Source: Corbicula japonica
Lineage: Eukaryota; Mollusca; Bivalvia; Venerida; Cyrenidae
Assembly (NCBI GenBank): GCA_038501625.1
Contig: JAZAYU010000115.1
Location: 1,828,934 to 1,892,933, forward strand
Length of the DNA: 64,000 nucleotides
Direction of reading: 5' to 3'
The notes under the pieces are model-generated. The model saw only the letters and a program-made list of their open reading frames with translations, did not search any database and was not told where the DNA came from. The position numbers and the translations under genes are program-made. Position 1 is the stretch's first letter. The number at the start of each line of letters is the position of its first letter. This document shows positions 32,449 through 44,745 of this stretch, in pieces.

Positions 32449-33060
32449 CCTGAAGATTGTTTTAACAATGAGGAATTTTTGATGTCGGTAAATGAAAAAT
32501 TGTATGTATTTGAGTCTGACATTGAACACCAAAATATTGTTGATGAATTTTATGAGTCATTATGTACTAATATCAAAGGTGAAATGGATAGTAAATTGAA
32601 TAAAAAGATTGTACATGTAGTGTTTGGTGCAAGTAAAAAGCTCTATCGTACTCTAAAACCATGGTGGAATGACCAATTACAGTTGTTATGGAATAATATG
32701 TGTATTGCAGAAAAAAATTGGGTTAAGGAAAAAGGGCACAGAAAACCACATTTAAAAAGTATTTTTGTGACTGAAAGGAAAACGTTTGATAAAATGGTTC
32801 AGCAGCAAAAGCGTCTGTATTGGCAAAAACTACAAAATGATTTGATTTCTGACGCTGAAAACAATAGACCAGAGTTTTGGAGAAACATAGGTAGATTGGG
32901 TATAAGAGATAATAGAAAAGACCCTATACCATATGAAATTGAAGACGAAAATGGTAATATTTGCAAGGAGCCAAATAAGATTTTACACAAGTGGAAAACC
33001 GAGTTTTGTTCCTTGCTAAATGTTGATAATTGTATGAACAGTGATCATACATGTTCATGA
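32449..33060 (+). pseudogene. LINE D linker region
   Basis: In frame with the endonuclease across the TAA at 32446. It shows PWWNDQLQLLWNNMCIAEKN, an RPEFWRNIGRLG segment and the KILHKWKTEF stretch before the RT fingers. The frame shifts near 33050, where DDTNVIADPNE continues one frame over. There is no independent function; it links the endonuclease to the polymerase. Confidence 0.8.
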
Positions 33061-33827
33061 TGATACAAATGTCATTGCAGATCCAAATGAAAATGTCTTC
33101 ACTGTGACAGAAATAGGGAAAGCTATAATGGATGTAAGGAATTCGAGGGCTGTGGGTTTTGATGAGCTACCTGCAACGGTTTTTAAAAATGAAAATATTG
33201 CTTTTTATCTTCATAAGTTGTTTAACTTTTGTTTTAATACTGGTAAAATTCCTAAAGCCTGGGGCAAAAGTATAATAAACCCTATACCAAAAAGTTCTAC
33301 CGGAAATCTTAGAGATCCTTTGTCATATAGAGGTATAGCCATTACACCAGTAGTTTATAAGATATACTGTTCTTTGTTGAATAGTAAGCTTACTGAGGTG
33401 GTGGAGTCAAATAATGTTTTATTTGAAGGACAAAATGGATTTAGAAAAGGTCGAAGCACCATAGACCATCTGTCATCATTAACTAACATTATTGATACTA
33501 GACGCAAAAAGAAGTTGTCTACCTTTTGTGCTTTCATCGACCTTAGAAAGGCTTACGATTCAATAAATCGAGATATACTGTGGGGTAAACTTAATCATGT
33601 AGTTGACAAAAAAACTGTTTAATGCAATAAAGAGTCTATATAGTAATGTTATGTGTACAGTTAAAGTTAATAATTTTTATACAGATTGGTTCCATGTCAA
33701 AACAGGTTTAAAACAAGGATGTGCTATATCACCCATGCTATTTAATTTGTATATCAATGATCTAGCCACCAAAATTGATGTATTAGGAAAGGGTATTGAT
33801 ATTGATGGTGTTAATTGCTCAATACAG
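33041..33827 (+). pseudogene. LINE D reverse transcriptase, N-terminal part
   Basis: Fingers and first palm blocks: RNSRAVGFDELPATVFKNE, INPIPKSSTGNLRDPLSYRG, FEGQNGFRKGRSTIDHL, FCAFIDLRKAYDSINR with the first catalytic Asp, then, after a one-base frameshift near 33605, LKQGCAISPMLFNLYIND (block B). The domain ends at VNCSI where element V is inserted. It resumes at 35966 with SILLFADD, so insertion split the polymerase two residues before its YADD-type box. Confidence 0.88.
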
Positions 33828-35975
33828 TTCTTTCACATTGTTGTGCGCATGCGTCGTACTCCACGTTTAGGTACGAAAATATTGGTTTTATCCTAATCCG
33901 ACGCGTGAGGGGGCATTTAACAGTGTCATTGCTAACAGAATGAACGGACATGATCACGGTGTCGTCTTAAAGCTTATGATAAATTATAATAATAATTGTG
34001 ATGAGGCACAATAAATTCAAGTTTTACGAATTTCCGAATATTGCAGGCTTTAAAAACTCTGGTCGGCAAGATTTGACTGTGAAAAGCGTAAAACAATCAA
34101 AGACGTGGTTGCAAAGTTGAATCAGGAAGTCTTATATAAAAACAAAGACAATGTGGATTGCATGTTACTGTCTAATTGCCACAGACACATATATAAGCGT
34201 CTCGTGTTTTTCTGACAAAATGCGTTTACTTCAAAAAATATATTTTATGTAACTTGATCTCCCTAAATTGGAAGAAAAAACGGATGAATTCAACAATGTA
34301 TCGCCGTTGTATTCAACGCCCGTTAAGCGTTATTATTTTGTTTACTATTTTACTTCCTTCCCACATATGTTTAAAACTAAACTTTATTGTAATCATTCGT
34401 ATATTTCTTTTATCAGTCCTGGATTAAAATTATTTTTATGTTTAATAACTAGAAATCATACTTTGAACACGACCGTGTTACTGTTAATTGTCCCTATATA
34501 TTTGACACAATATTCCCATTCCCATTCTGCCCAGAAAACGATGGTGACATATTGAGGTGTGAAAACTTGTTTGATATCTGACATTTGAGGAGACTTAAAA
34601 TTAACTATCTCAAATCATCAAATTGAACTTAACTGTTATTGTCACTTCAAGCGTTAACTTTTCGAATACCTAAAAATTTTCACGAGTTCAGTCCCATATT
34701 TCTATAACTATAATTTGTAGCGTTGAAATGGCAGATCATGTAGTAGTTTACGTCTTATTCATGTTATTATAAACATCTTTTTTTATAAAATCGTTAGCCA
34801 TAGTCAATAGACATTAGTTTAAGTCGCATTTCATGAATATCTACGTGTTACGGGAATGATGTAGAAAGAAGATAAAATGTCCGCAGACCTCCAAAATCTC
34901 AGGATTTTATCTGAAATCTCCGGACCGTAAGGTTCTTCTCCGGATCTAAGGATTTACAGGCAAAATCTCAGGATTTAAAAATATTGAAAAGGATAATTAA
35001 TGAAACATAAATTTAACTGAATTTAGAATGGGTTTTACAATTATATTAATTAATATTAAGAAACTTGGTCTTGGTCACGGCTCCAAAATTTCCTGTTTAT
35101 TGAGAGATTACGTGATAGTGACACGATGCCTCGGGCACACATGTACACAACAGCTAAGTGTCATAAAACTAAACTCGGACCTGAAAATCGCAGCCCCGTT
35201 CATTTGTTTGGTCCATGGTCATTTTGATTTTGATTTTAAACAGAAATGAAAATATTATATTTCAAAACCTTCAGCGACAACAATTACGAACTACAACATC
35301 AAAATAGTTTTTTATTAAAAAAAACAACAAAACTCTCTGGATTTTTTTTAAATAGTTTTGGTTGGCCTGCCGTCCGGCAATATTCGTTTGGTTCAATCAA
35401 TTTAACGATTTCTCGGGTTGTAGCTGGAATCATCCTATTATGTAAATACGTAATATTTTTTCTCAAAAGCAAAACACGCAAAACACATATCAACCTAGTC
35501 GCCGACGAGCTACATAAGAATATAATTATGTCTCATTCCACTATAAATTATAGCGTTACAAAAAAATGCCGTAAAACGGTAAAATGTCCGATAATGTTCG
35601 TCTGAATTGTCAATTATACAGATTTATTTTTAGTAAACACAATTCACGTGTGTATTTTCATAAAAAAAACCAAACAAATCCGTTGGATACTCGCGTCCTG
35701 AAAATACCGCGATAAACAATGTTTAAAATGCGCATAAACTTTCTTGATGTGCTTGTAAATGATCATAACGTTTTTTTTTTATTCTTCGTTGTTTGACTGA
35801 ACTTACTTATTTATAAATTTGAAATGATTAATCAACATGTTCTTAATTTTATAATCACTTTAGTCATATTAACAATAGTAAACGATGCCCCCTCGCATGC
35901 ATTTATCGACTAAATATGCTCTTCAATTTTAGAGAGCGCTAAGGGGAGGTAACAATGTGAAAGAACTCTATTTTG
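33818..35975. mobile_element. Element V: 2.1-kb TIR DNA element in the LINE D RT
   Basis: Perfect 15-bp inverted ends TTCTTTCACATTGTT (33828-33842) and AACAATGTGAAAGAA (35951-35965). A second inverted block (GNGAGGGGGCAT) lies about 75 bp inside each end (33905-33918 and 35884-35896). Flanks CTCAATACAG and CTCTATTTTG match at six of ten positions, a possible old 10-bp target duplication. Removing the element plus one flank copy rejoins the RT in frame as VNCSILLFADD. Interior frames (34268-34555, 35246-35605) resemble no protein I know, so it is non-autonomous or decayed. A 9-11-bp duplication would suit the MULE group. Confidence 0.75.
34870..34985 (+). repeat. Short tandem words ATCTCAGGATTT / TCTCCGGA inside V
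   Basis: AAAATCTCAGGATTTTATC and AAAATCTCAGGATTTA lie about 75 bp apart, with ATCTCCGGA and TCTCCGGATC between them. Small degenerate repeats. Confidence 0.6.
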
Positions 35976-37232
35976 TTATTTGCAGATGATATAGTCTTAT
36001 TATCTGACAATGCGCTAAATCTGCAATGTCTGCTAGATGAGCTTAATAACTGGTGTGTTTCTAACTGTATGTGTATAAATGCCAGTAAATCAAATATAGT
36101 TCACTTTAGAAATCCATCAGTGAATAGATGTGGTTATGTGTTTAAATGTGGAAATGTACAAATTGAGTATGTCTCTCAATATAAATATCTTGGGCTTGTT
36201 TTGTCTGAGCATCTGGATTATGCTGTGACTGCAAAAGCTGTTGCCCAGGCGGCCAGCAGGGCCCTTGGACTACTTATTGCGAGAGCCAGATCAATTGGTG
36301 GATTCCCATATCAAGCATTTACAAAGTTGTTTGAATCTACAATAGCTCCAATTGTCACATATGGTGCTAGCATTTGGGCACATGAAGAATTTAGTTGTAT
36401 AAATGCAATTCAACATAGAGCGGCACGTTACTTCTTAAATGTTGGAAAATATACACCAAATGCTGCCGTCAATGGTGATATTGGTTGGCAACCAATGATA
36501 TGTAAAACCAAAAAAGCCATAATAAACCAATGGTCTAGACTTGTAAATATGTCTGATAATAGACTGAATAAAAAGATTTTTAGGTGGGCACATAGAGTAA
36601 AAGGTAGAAGCTGTAAAAATTGGAACTTTAAAGTTGATGAAATGTTGAGAAAGTTTGATATGGTAGAACATTGTGATATAACACAGTATTCAAATAAAAC
36701 AGTGATATGTCATAATCTTCTACAAAAGTTAAATGAACAATATGTTGAAAATTGGAGAAGTGAAGTACATAGGATTAATTCCAATCGAGGAAATGGGAGA
36801 AATAAACTTAGATTTTATAAATGTTTTAAACAAACCTTCGAAGTGGAACCATATTGTAAAACAGTATTAAATAGAACACATAGAGGTGCAATAGCCAAAT
36901 TCAGAAGCGGTACAGCTCCAATCAATGTTGAGATAGGTAGATATAATAATGTACCATATGACCAGAGACATTGTATTTACTGCAAGAACATAGGTATTGT
37001 TAATGTTGTAGAAGATGAGAAGCACGTCCTACTTGAATGTCCGTTATATAGGGAAGTGCGAAATGAATTGTTGCGAAAAGCAGAAAGCATATTTGAGGCA
37101 TTCGATAGTCTAAATGATATTGAAAAGCTGAAATTATTACTTCATGAGGAAACAATTGTTAATTTAACTGCAAAGACCTGCTATCTAATACTCGACAAAA
37201 GGCGCCAGTTTGTATCACACACTACTTCTTAA
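35973..37232 (+). pseudogene. LINE D RT palm, thumb and C-terminal knuckle
   Basis: An uninterrupted 419-codon frame. It begins with LFADDIVLLSDNAL (catalytic Asp pair), then ASKSNIVHFRNPS, YKYLGLVLSEHLD of the thumb entry, TIAPIVTYGASIWAHEEF, and TPNAAVNGDIGWQP. The end carries a C-x2-C-x13-H-x4-C knuckle (CIYCKN...EKHVLLEC) near residues 330-352. It stops at 37232 with what looks like the natural C-terminus, since a short untranslated tail follows. The lack of stops over 1.26 kb contrasts with the damaged 5' half and suggests modest age. Confidence 0.9.
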
Positions 37233-37533
37233 TGTTTTTATAAATGTACATGTATATAGTCATTGTAGAAGTTTAACTGTATTTTACTGCAATCATGTAT
37301 TATTTTACTGTGATGTAATGACTATTGCTAATCAATAATGTTGGGCTATAAGACTAGCAATGGTTAAAGCTAACTTTGTAGATAGCTTGGTGAATTTTAA
37401 TATATTATAATTTTTTAATAGTCTCTAATAACTCTTCAGAGTGGTTACATACTGGATCACCATTGTATATTACTGTATATTTGTTTGTATGCCATGTATG
37501 TAATGGAGACTGAAATAAATAAATAAATAAATA

Positions 37534-37925
37534 CGTTATATAAAGATTCCCTTGACTATAATGTAAATAGGCAAGGGATTTCCGTGTTATAAGAAAGTTA
37601 CGTATGTTTTATGTCACCGGACCAAACTTCGGACGGCCTTTTCGAAAGCGAAATTTAAAGACCGACTCATTGGTCTGTGTAAAGATCGCTGATAGGAGAG
37701 TTTTACGAAACTAAAATATTTCGTATATATTACGTAAGGTAAATATTAGCGAACCGTACCATTGTATTTATGTAAGATGTTCGTAAATGGGAATTTCTAC
37801 AAATTATAATATGTGTTCAGTTAGAAAAAAAATTATATAGAAATTACAACATTTTTGGTTGACAGATATGGGTTAAATTAAGTATTCCTAATTAACTACG
37901 TATATTACTTACAGTGTTAAAAACT
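37534..37925. other. Gap between the tails of LINEs D and C
   Basis: AT-rich. Part of it is probably the 3' untranslated region of LINE C, but no heptamer tail was found there. Confidence 0.4.
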
Positions 37926-38983
37926 TAAGTTGCTTCTTCACGTTTTTTATTTGCTAAATATATATAGTTTGCAAGTTTCTTTAGGCAAGAAGTATTGTTA
38001 GAACTTAATAATGTAATAAACTTATTAATGTTCGGCCACGAGCAATAATAACGAGGTAAAATTTTATTCCTTAGTTCTCTTTATTTTGGACATACTAGCA
38101 AAAAGTGATATTCGTTTTCAATTAAATTCATATTGCAATTTATACAAATTCTATGATTTCTAGGAATATTTCTATATCGTCCCTCTTCGATTAAAAGTCT
38201 ATGGGCAGAGCATCTAAATCTAGTCAAAGCAATACGATGTTTCGAGTTAGTAACACGTGAGATATATTTTTCGAACTCAGATGATTTTTTATATTGTCTA
38301 TATGATGTCAATTTGTTGCTATTGTCTATCTCAGAAAACCAGTTTTGGACATAAATATCATAAATTCTTTGCACAACACAGTTAATATCATACAAACTCA
38401 GTGTATTCTTGTCTACAAGATAATTAAAACCAATATTATCTAGCAATCTATGGACATTTAACGTCCAGCTATTAATAAATCTTCCTTGATCATTTTTCAT
38501 GTTATACAATCTAAATAATAATGTATCTGGTGTTTTACATATTTTATACCAATATTTTATCATTCGAATTTGTCTTACAACGAATAAAGGAAAGCGACCT
38601 AGTTCACCGTTTACACATGCATTCGTAGTTTGTGGACGGACTGATAGAATTTGCTTCAGAAATTTTAAATGGACTTTTTCGATGTCAAGAGATTTATTGA
38701 AACCCCATATTTCAGAACCGTAACATAAAATAGGTAATATCATAGAATCAAATAATTTTATCTTGTCAGATATTTCAAGTTGTACTGAATCAAAAAGTGA
38801 ATTTAATGCAAATAGAGCATTAAGTCCTTGGTCGGACAATCTTTTTTGGGCTTTATTGAATAAACCATTTGAAGATAAATTGACACCAAGGTAAGTAAAT
38901 TCTTTTACAACATTAAGTTTTACATTATCATAAAATAAATCAAACTCTTCTGGTCTATTACCTTTCTTAAAGAGCATTATCAC
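37926..38983 (-). pseudogene. LINE C thumb and C-terminal knuckle
   Basis: The frame at 38081-38983 starts IMLFKKGNRPEEFDLFYDN, then TYLGVNLSSNG, LPILCYGSEIWGFN, VRPQTTNACVNGELGRFPLF and a C-x2-C-x9-H-x4-C knuckle (CINCNM...EYHFLLVC) near its end. TAA at 38081 replaces a codon in CPK-x-RELRNK; beyond it the same frame continues as LRNKILPRYYCSWPNINKF to a likely natural stop near 37930. The upstream join to the palm is a one-base frameshift near 38980. Confidence 0.87.
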
Positions 38984-40133
38984 AGTGTTTTTCGGTATTA
39001 ACAGTAATTCCCCGTGTTTTACAATAACTATGTAATTTATTCAACTGTATTTGTAAGCCTTCTTTTGTGTACGAAAAAAGTACAGTATCATCTGCAAACA
39101 AGAGAAGTAATAATCTTATATCATCAATTGTGAACACATCTGTAATACCATCAATAATAAAATCATACATGTCATTTATAAAAAACAGAAACAAAAGAGG
39201 CGATATCGGTTCGCCTTGTTTTACACCTGTGAAACTGTCGAAAAAATCAGTAATTTCATGATGGTTTATTTTAACACAAGTTTTAACATTTTCATATATC
39301 ACTTTCAACATTTTAATAATTTTAGTTGAAGCCCCGCAATGCATTAGTTTAAACCATATTCCACTTCTGTATACTAAATCAAATGCTTTTTTAAAATCAA
39401 CAAATACACAGTAAAGCTTCTTCTTTTCATAATTTAAGACTTTGTCGATTATGGCAGTTAATGCAAATATACAATCCGTAGTACTTCTATTTTTACGAAA
39501 CCAAAATTGAAAATCATTTAATAAATTGTTACTTTCAGCCCATAACTTTAATCGATTATCTAAAATGATTGAGAATATTTTTGAAAATATACTTGAAAGA
39601 GTTATTCCCCTGTAATTATTTATTTCGTCTAAATTTCCTTTCTTAGGTATAGGCACAATCATGCCTTTAGTCCAATTAGCCGGATAAATAGCATGAGCAT
39701 ACATATAATTGAAAAGTTTGTACAAAATCGGTGAGAGTATATCAGCGCATCCAATAAAAATTTCAGCATTTAATAAATCCAAGCCACAGCTTTTACCTTT
39801 CTTCAGTGAAAAAATAGCTTTTTGTACCTCCATAATATCGAAATCTTTATCTAGTTCATGTACATTTTGATTAAAATTTCTCAAAGTTACATCTCTTTCT
39901 ACATCGTCATTAACAAAAATATCATTTGAAAATAAATCTTTAAAATGGTTGAAAAATTCTTCTTTACTTATGTTACTTTTGTTTACATTTTTCTTTTTAA
40001 ACTTTTTTATTTCTTTCCAAAATGATCGAGGTTTGTGATTAGCTAATTCGTGTAATCTATTCTTTTGTTTGAGATTGAAACGCGCTTTCGCTCTACGCTT
40101 AGCAAATTTATAAGCTCTTCTTTTTTCTATCAA
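38967..40133 (-). pseudogene. LINE C linker and reverse transcriptase
   Basis: A 388-codon frame, in the same frame as the linker upstream across TGA at 40164. It starts with a basic RRAYKFAKRRAKARF stretch and KPRSFWKEIKKF. The RT blocks are KKGKSCGLDLLNAEIF (1), MIVPIPKKGNLDEINNYRGI (2), LNDFQFWFRKNRSTTDC (2a; Trp where Gly is usual), FVDFKKAFDLVYR (A), GVKQGEPISPLLF (B) and LLLFADDTVLF (C). Catalytic Asps are present at A and C. It ends at a frameshift just after ITVNTEK. Confidence 0.9.
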
Positions 40134-40163
40134 AGATTCAAAATTACTACCTGATCTATATAA

Positions 40164-41345
40164 TCAATATCGTTTACTTGCCGAATTAAAATCCCTTCGC
40201 GCAACTTCGCAATCGTGATCATACCAATCAGTTTTATATTTCCCCTTTACATTCTGTTTTGCGTTAACTTTTATTATTTTTCCAAAACAATTGAACGCTT
40301 TATCATATAAACAATTAGAGATATTATTTATACCAATTTCGATATCTGTATCTGACGAGATAACGTTCTCTACAATATTTGAAATTAAAGGTATTTCATT
40401 AAGAATAGCTGATCGAAATAACAACGCTTTATCGTTGTCCCATATTATTTGCTTATATTCGTATGAAATATTCTCTGGGGCCCTTATGGAAAATTCGAAT
40501 GTAAAATTTAATTGTATTGGTGCGTGAGAAGAACAAGACTGTAGATCGTGAGTTATAAATTCACTTATGTATGGAAATAGTTGGTAAGAGCAGAGGGCGT
40601 AATCAACTAAGCTATTACCGTTAGATGACATATATGTATAACCTCCTACTCCTGCGTCATCCCCAATGCGCCCGTTAACAATTTTAAGATCACACGAACG
40701 TAAAATGTCAAGAAGCTTATTGCCCGAAACATTTGTTACATTATCCATTGAAAATCTGTACGGTAAATCGCAATTAATATCACCGTTATTTTCCGGATCA
40801 ATAACATCGATAAATTTTTCAAAAAAGCAACAACTTCAAGATAATCAAAATTTTCCCCACAACGAGCATTTAAATCACCCATGACGCAGACCTTACCGTA
40901 GTCGCTATAATGGCGAATTTTTTGTTCAAGAACTTCAAAAAACCCTATATCGTGGTCATTAAAGTATGGCGATGTCTTCGGCGGAATATAAGCAAAACAG
41001 ATGTAAATATCATACTCTGTATGGAAAAAATCTTTACAAAGTTTGATCCACAAAAAACCACAATCATCTTTTTCAACTAAGATAATTCCTTGTTTCAAAC
41101 ATTTTCTATAAAACAAACAAATTCCGCCATGACCACGTCTAGATGGTTTTTGTATGCTCTGTTTTCTAGGTACTGAAATCATTTCATAGCCATCTAAAAT
41201 AAAAGAATTATTTTTCTTTTGCCACGTTTCACACGTAAATATAAGATCAAAATTAACAACAAAATTGATGAAATCTTCATCGCTTATACAGCTCTTTAAA
41301 CCTTCTACATTCCATGATAAAATGGACAGTCCATACTTTTCTCCG
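40164..41345 (-). pseudogene. LINE C APE-type endonuclease and linker start
   Basis: The domain opens near 41345 with YGLSILSWNVEGLKSCISDE, then DLIFTCETW with the catalytic Glu. Then come RRGHGGICLFYRK, CFAYIPPKTSPYF and VCVMGDLNARCGEN (GDxN block, about 40875). A T-run frameshift near 40830 leads, one frame over, into MDNVTNVSGNK, NSLVDYALCS and QSCSSHAPIQLNF, where SSH replaces the usual SDH, then linker sequence to TGA at 40164-40166. The missing Asp at SDH and the frame breaks make it inactive. Confidence 0.88.
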
Positions 41346-41350
41346 CTGTC

Positions 41351-41780
41351 CTATACCGAGAAATCAACGGCAGGTAGACAGTTTGAACTTCATTCGCTTT
41401 CCTACAGGTTAACAGTGTTTAAAAACAGAGGTATTGCAACCACATTCTTAGAAAAAAAGTTTTTTGGTGCTAGCTTTCTGAGCTGGCTTTTGAACCTGAT
41501 CTTCTCTTCAAGATTGGTGCTTATTTTACAAGAGAGGCATCTAAAGGTGTTTGTTAATGATCATGAAAACAACTTTATTCACACAATTTGAAACGACGTA
41601 GATCCAAGCTATTTTCGGAGAAGCTTACCACAAACAATTCATTATAAAAGGGCTATTCAAACTGAATATGATACGTTTAAAGTTTAGTTTTTAACATTTT
41701 CCTAAATTCCTCACATTTGTTACTTCACAGGCAAGAAATATTTAGCTCTATGGAAACTTTGCTAATAAAAGTCCTATTTC
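41351..41780. other. Possible LINE C 5' leader, then unassigned
   Basis: No ORF1-like domain seen. A plus-strand frame at 41265-41591 overlaps the LINE endonuclease in antisense and is a shadow. Confidence 0.35.
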
Positions 41781-41782
41781 AG

Positions 41783-41840
41783 AGTCGATCGTGGTGTAGC
41801 GGTTCACATACGAAAGTCGCGGGTTCAATTATCCGTAAGT
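41783..41840 (+). tRNA. Shortened tRNA-like fragment (SINE-type head)
   Basis: GTGGTGTAGCGGTTCACA is a good box A and D-arm. GCGGGTTCAATTATCC is a weak box B only ~20 bp later, so the anticodon arm is deleted. Read as a tRNA-derived retroposon head or tRNA relic. Confidence 0.5.
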
Positions 41841-43510
41841 GGACAAGGGGGCGGGGAGCGCGTTTAGTGGGGTCAATAATTAACTTCCGATATATCAAGT
41901 AGATAAAGTAGCTTTCGTACGCATATTTAGTTTTATTTCCACGAAATCCATAAATACAACACTTAAACAGCATGTGCTTCTTCGTACATGTACTTTATTC
42001 CTTCTTCTGTTCATATAGTGACCCGAAGATCTTATCGCCGTCTTTAATCTGTTTTAAAGATATTTCCTGATCACTTTATCAACAGTACGATATCGGGGCG
42101 ACTTTCGGTCCATGTTTTGAAAAAAAAATAGCTGAAGTTCTGCTGAACAATTACATATATAAGGTGAGAATAACATTGGTAATTGCCGACAGGTTGTTAG
42201 CCTGCGGAGAACACATGATGCCAGGACATATTAGACAGGCGTTTTTATTTTACTCTATAACTAGAAATAACTGTAAGAAACATTCAAACACAGGATCATA
42301 TCAAGAGTATGAATAAGGTTTTTTCGTTGACTCAAGTCACTTATTTAATGAGGTGGTTTTGTTACCATAAACATAATGAAAATGACTTCATATTAAACTT
42401 TGATCTTCTGTTAGAAGCTGCTTGGAGAAAGAAACTTGTAGAGAAGCAATCACCATTGAGTTTTGCAAAATACATGGCAATCACTAAATAAACAAGAGAA
42501 ACAAAGTAAGAAAACTTTCATATTCCCAGACTAATAAATGTCACAATATATTTAAAATTTATTCTGAAAATGTATCAATTTCTTCTTTAATTTATATTAC
42601 TGAGGAACTTCCTGATTGCTACCATGTACACATCAAGTTGTCTTTTCCACTTTTTTAAAAAAGTTTTCTGACAGACACACTATCATATTATGTAATATTC
42701 AGTTCACCAGGTAGCTCAAATGAAGATAAAGTGGTCATTGTTAATTTTATCACGCAAAGGTCTTGATTTCAGGTCTACAAATCGATCGTTCTGAAGTATT
42801 TATCAACGATAACTTAACTTTACCCCAATTTAAGTCGTTTGGCGTTCAAGAAAACAAACAAAATTACGCTAAAATGAAAAACTACTTGAAGTGATAAAAA
42901 TTATAAAGAAATTGTAAAACGTGCATTAAAAGGTCCATTTGCATATTTTTGTATGGTAAGCAATAACAGAATAGATAAAAGAGAACTTTGAAAGCAACCT
43001 CACACGACAAAAGTCTAAATATTTCAGGCACGATTTGATGGAGCCTGTTCATGAGTAGTAAAGAAGATTCATTTCCTGGATGAACGCAAATCAATATCTT
43101 CACAAATGAAATATAGCACGTCCTCAACACCCTTCAAAGGGCTTAATTGATAACAGCACTGACTGAATGTACGGGCGACGTTTGAAGGCGGTTTCACGGC
43201 ACTAACAATGCTACTGTGATAACGAATGTAACAAATGAAATATATACATATTAGGAATTGCAATGACTTGGATGCTTAAAATTTCCACACACCCTTCATT
43301 TTGTACGGGAAATTAAAGATACATATTGATTCTTCTAATGTTATGATTGCGCAGCTATTTTTGTCGTATTTATAAAATAGTTTGCACTGTTTTAATGCTA
43401 TGTGAAAAAAGTTCTAAGTTGTACTAAAATGACTAAGACGTTTTATATCTATTGAATAATATTGAGCTAAGCAAATTCTTGTACGAAAGAACATTTTTAA
43501 CTTTACATCA
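41841..43510. other. Unassigned interval with one weak repeat-F relative
   Basis: No coding domain seen. The segment 43160-43275 shares scattered words with 590-690 (GAATGTACGGG, CTACTGTGAT, ATATT/CATATCA-type). Confidence 0.4.
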
Positions 43511-43521
43511 GTGATAAAATA

Positions 43522-44253
43522 TTATTTATTATTCCGTCTGAATGCAAATGATGCTTTTAATTTTATTGGTTTTCCCTTCGGGCACACTCTTCCTATTTCA
43601 ATGATTGGATGTGTGATAAGAGCAGATAATTCACAAGACAATATAGTTAAGGCAAAGTCTCCTTTTATGAGACCCTGTATGACACGACTTAATAAAATTG
43701 AGTGCAAACATAACATTCCATAAAAATCAAAATTATCTCTAGATTTTGCACAGTGTTTACTTCAAGTTCATTCCTGTAATTTCATGTTTTCCTTTAGAAA
43801 TATTTCATAGTCTGATAATTTTATGCATACGAACGATTTTCTAAGGCTTGCGATTTTTTGGTTTACAATATCGGCTTTATTTGGACATTTTACAATGTCT
43901 TCAATTTTGACTGGTTTTAAAGTTTGAATGAAAGAAAAATTGTAAAACATTAAACGCGTAATGGTGGAGAATTTCCTGTCAATTGTAAAAAAAAAAAACA
44001 ATTAAGAAACTATAACTATTGTTGTGGAAAACGGGTTATATTTCCAACATGAAGTGCAAACAAGCGGAAAAGTGCTCTGCAATATTAATCCTTTAGGCCA
44101 TGCCGCGTTGGAAAAATTGTGAATATCTAAAGTCTCGATTAATTTGACATCTGGACTTCTGACTGGCAGTACAGTTGGAGTTAGAACGATTTCTGAAAAT
44201 TCGACTACTCTGTTCTTCGTATTAAACAGCAAAAATTGAAATGTCAATAACAT
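43522..44253 (-). pseudogene. Unidentified decayed reading frame
   Basis: Minus strand. The frame runs from 44253 with one TAA at 44002-44004 and continues to 43768: about 162 codons with a single stop, followed by a further frame at 43522-43716. The peptide has non-random segments such as LTPTVLPVRSPDVKLIETLD, NFSNAAWPKGLILQSTFP, and KIEDIVKCPNKADIVNQK. I cannot name a family. The single stop over ~490 bp in AT-rich DNA and the mixed composition make a dead ORF more likely than chance, but only modestly. Confidence 0.35.
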
Positions 44254-44580
44254 TAAAAGCCTTCATATATAATAAATAATAACTGACTTTTTTGCTGTTG
44301 TCATTGAGATCAAATACTATCATTTAGATTATATAAAATTTACATAAAATGAGTTGCACTTGAATCTGATATATTTGTTTTTATAAAATATGTCACAATT
44401 TTAATACGTTTTAGAACTACATCAGACGCAAAGGGAAAATCAAAGAAGTTTTTTTTACCTTGAAAAGCACTCCTTCATCTCTCCTTATTATGCCATTGCT
44501 TCATGTTTCGGTTTTATTTTCAAAGAACTTAATATTTACACAAAGAATCGTGCTCAGTGGCATTTAAAGTTCATAACTGT
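44254..44580. other. Unassigned interval
   Basis: No signal seen. Confidence 0.4.
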
Positions 44581-44725
44581 GCCCACGGTTATACAACTGA
44601 GCATGGAAACCAGTCTCAAATCTCAAGCATCTGATTGGCTGAAATGGCGACCAGTCGCCATTTCAGCCAACCAGATGCTTGAGATTTGAGACTGGTTTCC
44701 AATCTCAGCTTTATAACCTTCAACC
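44581..44725. mobile_element. Hairpin MITE H4
   Basis: The arms GGAAACCAGTCTCAAATC ... GGCTGAAATGGCGACCAG and their complement are nearly perfect around a short centre (ACCAGTCGCC). The outer ends GGTTATAC and TATAACC match the other H copies. No clear target duplication. Confidence 0.85.
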
Positions 44726-44745
44726 ATGGTAACAGAACCGATTTT

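Larger units (their letters stand above)
31080..37533 (+). mobile_element. Plus-strand LINE D, interrupted by element V
   Basis: It contains a Gly/Arg/Asp-rich N-terminal region, endonuclease, linker, RT, thumb and C-terminal knuckle, then a ~300-bp untranslated tail ending in AAAT units at 37510-37533. The reading is broken by a frameshift near 31600, a TAA at 32446-32448, frameshifts near 33050 and 33605, and a 2.1-kb insertion (33828-35965) just upstream of the FADD box. The 5' boundary is approximate. Confidence 0.88.
37926..41350 (-). mobile_element. Minus-strand LINE C, decayed
   Basis: It reads, from right to left, endonuclease (from about 41345), linker, RT, thumb and knuckle, with a C-terminus near 37930. 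Breaks are a TAG just before the endonuclease (about 41350), a frameshift near 40830 in a T run, TGA at 40164-40166, a frameshift near 38980, and TAA at 38081-38083. The element is tail-to-tail with LINE D. The 5' boundary is uncertain and may extend to about 41580. Confidence 0.87.

Noticed and set aside
33826..35967. P-element assignment for element V
   Set aside because: The proposed duplication fits 10 bp in frame better than 8 bp, and no THAP or P-type transposase motif is present inside.
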